From Streptomyces sp. CC53 (GTDB lineage: Bacteria; Actinomycetota; Actinomycetes; Streptomycetales; Streptomycetaceae), in assembly GCF_001865245.1 (NCBI RefSeq), contig NZ_MKXB01000142.1, positions 1 to 47,681 on the forward strand: a stretch of DNA of 47,681 bases, in the 5' to 3' direction. The notes below the pieces were generated by a model. It saw nothing but the letters and a program-made list of their open reading frames with translations, did not search any database and had not been told where the DNA came from. This document shows positions 42,499 through 47,681 of the stretch, one piece after another (position 1 is the first letter of the stretch; every line of letters starts with the position of its first letter). A program made the translations under genes and the position numbers.

Positions 42499-43290
42499 CT
42501 ACTCCTCAGGGACGCCCATGTAGTCGCGCAGCGGCTCCGGCAGGAGTTCGTTGCAGGCGACGCGGCCGTCCTTCGTCAGCGCGTCGTCCACGCACGCGTA
42601 GTAGTCCCGGTAGACCAGTTGCAGCGTGAGCGTCGACGCGATGATCACCAGGGCCAGTGACGCCGTGATGATGCCGCTCACCGCCGCGGTGGTCTGCGAG
42701 CGGGCCGCCGCCGCGGGCCCCGCGGCGCCGGACGCCGCCGTGGCCCCCGCGCCCGCCGTGTCCCGGCCGGCCGGGCCGCCCGGCGACGGCGCCTTGCTGC
42801 GGGCGCGCAGCGAGCTCAGCCCCCAGTACAGGGCCAGCGCCGCCAGCAGCAGCGCGAGCTCCTGGAAGCGGAAAACGGCGAAGAAGAACCCCCACATGCC
42901 GCTGAGCAGGGCGTAGCGGGCGCGCCGCTGGGCCGGGTCCGTCGGGTCCCAGCGCAGTTGCGGGCCCTCCGGGCGTCCGGGGCCCTGGCCGCCGCCCCAG
43001 GGGCCGTTGCCCCCCGGTCCGTCGCCGCCCTGACCGCCCTGACCGCCGTTCCCGCCGAAGCCGCCGGACGACCGCCCCGGCTGGTGCGCGCTCCACCGGC
43101 CCCCGGGCTCCTTGGAGCCGCCCTCGTCCTGGCCGCCGTCGTCCCCGTCGCCCTCACCGGACCGGTGCCGCGGCTGCCAGGGCTGGTCGGGCCTGCCCTC
43201 CGGCGGCGGCGCGAACGGGTTGCTGTCGTCGGTGGACTGGCGTTCCCGCGGCAGGAGGTGGGTGGCCGTGCGGCGGCGTCGGTCCGGCAT
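42499..43290 (-). CDS. Hypothetical membrane protein, Gly-rich N-terminus
   Basis: A 263-residue protein. Residues 1-115 are hydrophilic and disordered with a Gly/Asn-rich run (GGNGGQGGQGGDGPGGNGPWGGG). Two hydrophobic segments follow (about 130-158, MWGFFFAVFRFQELALLLAAL, and about 205-225, IITASLALVIIASTLTLQLVY). A C-terminal domain with two Cys (YACVDDAL and VACNELLP), probably outside, completes it. This layout is common among Streptomyces proteins of unknown function. GGGGAAG lies 11 bases before the ATG. It is divergent from purN. Confidence 0.68.
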   Translation of the reverse strand: MPDRRRRTATHLLPRERQSTDDSNPFAPPPEGRPDQPWQPRHRSGEGDGDDGGQDEGGSKEPGGRWSAHQPGRSSGGFGGNGGQGGQGGDGPGGNGPWGGGQGPGRPEGPQLRWDPTDPAQRRARYALLSGMWGFFFAVFRFQELALLLAALALYWGLSSLRARSKAPSPGGPAGRDTAGAGATAASGAAGPAAAARSQTTAAVSGIITASLALVIIASTLTLQLVYRDYYACVDDALTKDGRVACNELLPEPLRDYMGVPEE

Positions 43291-43442
43291 GTGGTGAACG
43301 TCTTCCCCTCAGACCCGGGGCAACGGGCGCCCGCGGATCTTGTGTTGTCGTGTCCGTCCGTACGTCCGGACGGCTCCCGCCCCAGACGCTACCGCCCTGG
43401 TCCGCCCCCGTCCCGTGGGGGAGGGACGCCGTGCCGGTATCG

Positions 43443-43470
43443 TTGCTGACGGTCGGCTCCTTCGTAGAGT
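43443..43470 (+). promoter_or_regulatory. purNH promoter candidate
   Basis: TTGCTG (43443-43448), a 16-base spacer and TAGAGT (43465-43470), about 67 bases before the purN start. No known purine riboswitch was recognised in the leader. Confidence 0.5.
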
Positions 43471-43543
43471 TCCCCGTATCCGAGGGTGCGACGCGTTTGT
43501 ACGACCACACAAAGCCGAACGGAACAGCGAAAAGAGTCCCCCC

Positions 43544-44176
43544 GTGGCTGCCGCCGCCCCCGCCCGTGTCGTCGTCCTGGTCTCCGGATCGGGGACGAAC
43601 CTGCAGGCTCTGCTCGACGCCGTCGCCGCCGACCCCGCAGGATTCGGTTCCGCCGTCGAGATCGTCGCCGTGGGCGCGGACCGCACCGGCATCGCCGGTC
43701 TGGAGCGGGCCGAGCGCGCCGGGCTGCCGACGTTCGTGTGCCGGGTGAAGGACCACGACAGCCGTGACGCGTGGGACAGGGCCCTCGCCGAGGCGACCGC
43801 CGCGTACGCGCCCGACCTCGTCGTCTCCGCCGGCTTCATGAAGATCGTCGGGAAGGAGTTCCTGGCGCGCTTCGGCGGGCGGACGATCAACACGCACCCC
43901 GCCCTCCTGCCCGGTTTTCCCGGTGCCCACGGGGTGCGGGACGCACTCGCGTACGGCGCGAAGGTCACCGGATGCACCGTCCACTTCGTCGACGACGGCG
44001 TCGACACCGGCCCGATCATCGCCCAGGGCGTGGTCGAGGTGCGGGACACGGACGACGAAGCCGCTCTCCATGAGCGCATCAAGGAAGTCGAGCGCAGGCT
44101 GCTCGTCGAGGTCGTGGGGCGTCTGGCCCGGCACGGCTACCGTATTGAGGGACGAAAGGTTCATGTCGGTGAATAA
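43544..44176 (+). CDS. purN: Phosphoribosylglycinamide formyltransferase
   Basis: A 210-residue enzyme that formylates GAR with 10-formyl-THF in purine synthesis. The N-terminal motif [11 protein letters not shown] binds phosphate. The catalytic residues Asn116 and His118 ([17 protein letters not shown]) and Asp154 (DGVDTGPII) are in place. GTG 43544 is chosen because it gives the normal family length; the frame is open to 43340. The end overlaps purH by 14 bases, so the pair is coupled. Confidence 0.95.
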   Translation: MAAAAPARVVVLVSGSGTNLQALLDAVAADPAGFGSAVEIVAVGADRTGIAGLERAERAGLPTFVCRVKDHDSRDAWDRALAEATAAYAPDLVVSAGFMKIVGKEFLARFGGRTINTHPALLPGFPGAHGVRDALAYGAKVTGCTVHFVDDGVDTGPIIAQGVVEVRDTDDEAALHERIKEVERRLLVEVVGRLARHGYRIEGRKVHVGE

Positions 44177-45740
44177 GCCCATCCGTCGCGCGTTGATCAG
44201 CGTCTACGACAAGACGGGTCTGGAGGAGCTGGCCCGCGGGCTGCACGAGGCGGGCGTCGAGCTGGTCTCCACGGGCTCCACGGCCGCGCGGATCGCCGCG
44301 GCCGGCGTGCCGGTCACCAAGGTCGAGGAGCTGACGGGCTTCCCGGAGTGCCTGGACGGCCGCGTCAAGACCCTGCACCCGCGCGTCCACGCCGGCATCC
44401 TCGCGGACCTGCGCCTGGACGCGCACCGCGAGCAGCTCGCCGAACTCGGTGTGGAGCCCTTCGATCTGGTCGTCGTGAACCTCTACCCCTTCGAGGCGAC
44501 CGTCGCGTCCGGCGCGGGCCCCGACGAGTGCGTGGAGCAGATCGACATCGGCGGCCCGTCCATGGTCCGCGCCGCCGCCAAGAACCACCCGTCCGTCGCC
44601 GTGGTGACGTCCCCGGCCCGGTACGGCGACGTCCTCGCCGCCGTCGCGGGCGGCGGCTTCGACCTGGCGGCCCGCAAGCGGCTGGCCGCGGAGGCGTTCC
44701 AGCACACCGCCGCCTACGACGTGGCCGTGGCGTCCTGGTTCGCCTCCTCGTACGCCCCCGCCGACACGGCGGCCGACAGCGGTTCCGCCGCCAGGCGCTT
44801 CCCGGACTTCGTGGGCGGCACGTACACCCGCAAGAACGTCCTGCGCTACGGCGAGAACCCGCACCAGGACGCCGCGCTGTACGTCGACGGCAAGGGCGGC
44901 CTCGCCGAGGCGGAGCAGCTGCACGGCAAGGAGATGTCCTTCAACAACTACACGGACACGGAGGCCGCGCGCCGCGCCGCGTACGACCACACCGAGCCGT
45001 GCGTGGCGATCATCAAGCACGCCAACCCCTGCGGTATCGCCGTCGGCGCCGACGTCGCCGAGGCCCACCGCAAGGCGCACGCCTGCGACCCGCTCTCCGC
45101 GTTCGGCGGCGTGATCGCCGTCAACCGCCCGGTGTCCGTCGCCATGGCCGAGCAGGTCGCCGACATCTTCACCGAGGTCATCGTCGCGCCCGACTACGAG
45201 GACGGCGCCGTCGAGGTCCTGGCCCGGAAGAAGAACATCCGCGTGCTGCGCTGCCCCGACGCCCCGTCCGCGCCCGTCGAGTTCAAGCCCATCGACGGCG
45301 GTGCGCTGCTCCAGGTCACCGACCGTCTGCAGGCCGACGGCGACGACCCGGCCACCTGGACCCTCGCCGCGGGCGAGGCCCTGTCCGGGGCCGGGCTGGC
45401 CGAGCTGGCGTTCGCGTGGCGGGCCTGCCGGGCCGTCAAGTCCAACGCCATCCTGCTCGCCAAGGACGGTGCCAGCGTCGGCGTCGGCATGGGGCAGGTC
45501 AACCGCGTCGACTCCGCCAAGCTGGCCGTCGAGCGCGCCGGCGAGGAGCGGGCCCGCGGGGCGTACGCCGCGTCGGACGCGTTCTTCCCCTTCCCCGACG
45601 GCCTGGAGATCCTGACGGCGGCGGGCGTGAAGGCCGTCGTGCAGCCGGGTGGTTCGGTCCGCGACGAGCAGGTCGTCGAGGCAGCCAGGAAGGCGGGCGT
45701 GACGATGTACTTCACCGGCACCCGCCACTTCTTCCACTGA
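44163..45740 (+). CDS. purH: Bifunctional AICAR formyltransferase / IMP cyclohydrolase
   Basis: A 525-residue enzyme for the last two steps to IMP. The N-terminal cyclohydrolase (1-195) begins [16 protein letters not shown] and has STGSTA and the conserved GRVKTLHP. The transformylase domain has RYGENPHQ, the catalytic KHANPCGIA (Lys-His), SAFGG and [10 protein letters not shown]. It ends [10 protein letters not shown], as typical. Coupled to purN by overlap. folD, two genes downstream, supplies the folate cofactor. Confidence 0.96.
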   Translation: MSVNKPIRRALISVYDKTGLEELARGLHEAGVELVSTGSTAARIAAAGVPVTKVEELTGFPECLDGRVKTLHPRVHAGILADLRLDAHREQLAELGVEPFDLVVVNLYPFEATVASGAGPDECVEQIDIGGPSMVRAAAKNHPSVAVVTSPARYGDVLAAVAGGGFDLAARKRLAAEAFQHTAAYDVAVASWFASSYAPADTAADSGSAARRFPDFVGGTYTRKNVLRYGENPHQDAALYVDGKGGLAEAEQLHGKEMSFNNYTDTEAARRAAYDHTEPCVAIIKHANPCGIAVGADVAEAHRKAHACDPLSAFGGVIAVNRPVSVAMAEQVADIFTEVIVAPDYEDGAVEVLARKKNIRVLRCPDAPSAPVEFKPIDGGALLQVTDRLQADGDDPATWTLAAGEALSGAGLAELAFAWRACRAVKSNAILLAKDGASVGVGMGQVNRVDSAKLAVERAGEERARGAYAASDAFFPFPDGLEILTAAGVKAVVQPGGSVRDEQVVEAARKAGVTMYFTGTRHFFH

Positions 45741-45765
45741 CGCCTTCCCGGTCGATGTGACCGTG

Positions 45766-45802
45766 CGGCGCCGGACGCCTCCCCGTGAGGCGTCCGGCGC
45801 CG
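45766..45802 (+). terminator. purH terminator
   Basis: A perfect 16-bp stem (CGGCGCCGGACGCCTC against 45787-45802) with a CCCGT loop, starting 25 bases after the purH stop and followed by TCGCGTCT. Confidence 0.85.
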
Positions 45803-46295
45803 TCGCGTCTCACCTCGGCGGAGGGGCGGCACGTGACCGTCTTCTCGTGGTGGCCCGGTGCCTTGGTCCGGCAGCGGTGGGGATCGGCGCCCTTCCCCGG
45901 CGTGACGCACGGGCTGTCACCGGGGAGGCCGCGACGCCCTCCACCCTGACGGACCCCTCGCAGCCGTTGATCCCTGGAGCGGCCGGTCGGCAGGCTGTGC
46001 GTACCCGTTCACCGCGGGGGTGGCGCAGCGGTGCTCTCGGGGCCGGTCGCCGTCGCCGTGCCCGCCCCTGGTGCGGGGGCTGCCGAAGGACGGCGGGACG
46101 GGTCTGAAGGCCAGGGCGGGGGCGTCCCCGTACAGGTGCGAGCGCGGGCGTGCCCACGGCTGCGGCATCCGCCGCTGGGCGGGCGGTTGCGGACCCCGCC
46201 GGCCTCATGGGCAGGGCCCGGGCCGCGAGGTCACCGATCGGTTCGGTGAGGGTCGCGGACCGGGCCCCGGTGAGCCGCTCGTCGGCTCGGCGGCC
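45803..46295. other. 493-bp convergent intergenic region
   Basis: No frame with coding character or ribosome site. No repeats or RNA genes were recognised. Confidence 0.4.
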
Positions 46296-46832
46296 TCAGT
46301 GGCGCGGGCGCTGGAACCAGGCGGCGCCGTCCCGCTTCGCCACGAAGACGATGACCAGGATCAGCAGCACCAGGTGCACCAGGCTCAGCGGGAAGAACGG
46401 GTAGATGCTGAGCACCAGGCCGATCGACGCGTACACGATGATGCCGATGCGGGCGCCGTTGCCGCCCTTGCCGCACTGCAGGGCCATCGCGACGGACGCC
46501 GCCATGTAGAGGACGGCGACGACGATCAGGGCGTAGACCACGCCGGTGCCCATGTCCATGAGCTCGTTGAAGCCCTCGATCTGCTGGGCCTCGGGGTCGT
46601 CCTTGACGGAGTTGATCGCGGCCACGCCGAAGCCGAGGAGCGCGACGCCGAGGAGCTGCAGGCCGGCGATGACCCACATCATGACCTGGGCGGCCTTGAC
46701 GCCACCGGGCATCTGCAGGGGGGCGGCCGGGTAGCCGCCGGGGCCGCCGAACTGGCCCGGGGCCTGGGGGTAGCCGTAGCCGGGCTGCGGCTGCTGGTTG
46801 CCGTAGGGGTTGTTGGGGTCGCCGAAGCTCAT
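46296..46832 (-). CDS. Small four-helix membrane protein, 178 residues
   Basis: ATG 46830-46832 follows GGAGGAA by about eight bases. Residues 1-42 are a Pro/Gly/Gln/Tyr-rich cytosolic tail (PYGNQQPQPGYGYPQAPGQFGG). Four hydrophobic segments follow (about 48-72, 93-113, 122-140 and 143-165). A charged loop lies between the first two (SVKDDPEAQQIEGFNEL). The form is like many actinobacterial membrane proteins with a PGYGYPQ-type tail, for which no role is known. It is divergent from folD. Confidence 0.75.
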   Translation of the reverse strand: MSFGDPNNPYGNQQPQPGYGYPQAPGQFGGPGGYPAAPLQMPGGVKAAQVMMWVIAGLQLLGVALLGFGVAAINSVKDDPEAQQIEGFNELMDMGTGVVYALIVVAVLYMAASVAMALQCGKGGNGARIGIIVYASIGLVLSIYPFFPLSLVHLVLLILVIVFVAKRDGAAWFQRPRH

Positions 46833-47210
46833 GGCGGACTTCCTCCGTGGGTCGTGCGGGGACGCGCGGCCCGCGCGGAGGAACGGCACTTCGGCGTATA
46901 CGCAAACGGAAATCTGCGTATCGCGGCCGCCAGTCCCCCCGGCACTGCCCGCGGCATTGCGCGGATCATCGTGTTATTTCGAACGTCCCTTTGTCCAGTC
47001 GTATAGATGATCGGACGCTGGATTGTTGTGCACATGGAATGTTGCGGCACGGCGGCCGTCCCGCGGTCTTCTGCCGGACGCACCGGACACGCGTCATTCC
47101 GCCGCCGCCCGCACACGCCACGTACACGGACCTGTACACATCCGTACGGATCTCCGCGGCCGCACCGGGGAATTGGTGGAGCACGGCGTCCATCCGGGAA
47201 GATGGGGCGC
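46833..47210. other. Divergent promoter region before folD
   Basis: A relatively AT-rich patch (about 46960-47040) has several promoter-like boxes, for example TGTTAT and TATAGA. GCGTATACGC (46894-46903) is a 10-bp palindrome 62 bases before the minus-strand start. No gene is supported. TTGTCCAGT near 46991 is not a true RecA-NDp motif. Confidence 0.4.
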
Positions 47211-47681
47211 ATGAGCGCCCAGATTCTCGACGGCAAGGCCACCGCAGCCGCGATCAAGTCCGATCTCACCGCCCGCGTGGCCGATCTGAAGGCCAGGGGC
47301 ATCACACCGGGGCTGGGGACCCTGCTCGTCGGCGAGGACGTCGGCAGCCAGAAGTACGTGGCGGGCAAGCACCGCGACTGCGCGCAGGTCGGCATCGCGT
47401 CGATCCAGCGCGAGCTGCCCGCGACGGCGACGCAGGAAGAGATCGAGGCCGTCGTCCGCGAGCTCAACGAGGACCCGGCGTGCACCGGCTACATCGTGCA
47501 GCTCCCGCTGCCCAAGGGCATCGACACGAACCGCGTGCTGGAACTGATGGACCCCCCCAAGGACGGGGACGGACTGCACCCCACGAACCTCGGCCGCCTG
47601 GTGCTCGGCGTCCCCGCGCCGCGGCCCTGCACGCCCGCCGGCATCGTCACGCTGCTGCGCCGCCACGGCGTGGAGATCGCG
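47211..47681 (+). CDS. folD: Methylenetetrahydrofolate dehydrogenase/cyclohydrolase (5' part)
   Basis: The first 157 codons, cut by the window edge. The N-terminal catalytic domain is clear: [47 protein letters not shown] with the catalytic Lys, [24 protein letters not shown] and PCTPAGIV. It makes 10-formyl-THF, the cofactor used by PurN and PurH encoded just upstream. GGGAAG lies about 13 bases before the ATG. Confidence 0.94.
   Translation, partial: MSAQILDGKATAAAIKSDLTARVADLKARGITPGLGTLLVGEDVGSQKYVAGKHRDCAQVGIASIQRELPATATQEEIEAVVRELNEDPACTGYIVQLPLPKGIDTNRVLELMDPPKDGDGLHPTNLGRLVLGVPAPRPCTPAGIVTLLRRHGVEIA

Noticed and set aside
46991..47008. TTGTCCAGT ... TATAGA before folD as a RecA-NDp promoter
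   Set aside because: Two mismatches in the activator part and wrong spacing to the -10 box.

Overview
The window is chromosomal DNA of a Streptomyces or a close relative. The support is very high GC with GC-rich third codon positions, GTG and TTG starts, NlpC/P60, M23 and LAxTG proteins of Streptomyces type, and a housekeeping gene order (gabD2 - guaA - pcrA - icmB - sucCD - purNH - folD) that, from memory and unchecked, matches the SCO4780-SCO4824 part of the S. coelicolor core. No insertion sequence, phage gene, tRNA, rRNA or CRISPR array was seen.

Layout. 1-3.8 kb: the end of a tail-anchored protein, succinate-semialdehyde dehydrogenase, and a GMC oxidoreductase. 3.9-9.4 kb: a sortase-anchored acidic surface protein, a small membrane protein that appears to have lost its stop codon, and a minus-strand run of secreted and lipoprotein genes. 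9.4-11.7 kb: chorismate mutase, preceded by an aromatic-rich 23-codon leader ORF and a terminator, divergent from guaA. 11.8-16.1 kb: a DoxX protein, then two divergent envelope-stress units (PspC/LiaF-like protein against PspC-histidine kinase plus NarL-type regulator) around a shared TCAGGG-rich operator. 16.3-25 kb: cell wall and DNA repair genes: two NlpC/P60 paralogues, one of which has lost its catalytic His, pcrA, and a membrane-anchored M23 peptidase. 25-27.1 kb: a lipase-like hydrolase and icmB. 27.6-36.1 kb: a divergent five-gene AAA+/vWA system (DUF5691 and SWIM on minus; MoxR, DUF5682 and vWA on plus). 36.5-38.9 kb: sucCD. 39.4-43.3 kb: an ECF-like factor with a membrane tail, a DUF6350 membrane protein and a membrane protein of unknown function. 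43.4-47.7 kb: purN-purH, a small membrane protein and the start of folD.

The best candidate for an undescribed system is the five-gene MoxR/DUF5682/vWA + SWIM/DUF5691 locus. Its divergent promoters carry a mirrored 12-bp repeat that matches the RecA-independent DNA-damage promoter (RecA-NDp, read by PafBC: TTGTCRGTG-N8-TAnnnT). It matches perfectly on the SWIM side and with one -10 mismatch on the MoxR side. The same motif is present before pcrA with one mismatch. This suggests the AAA+/vWA system is part of the DNA-damage regulon. The second strong candidate is a transcription attenuator in front of chorismate mutase, with Phe, Tyr and Trp codons in the leader and an alternative pairing between the Trp-codon segment and the terminator apex.
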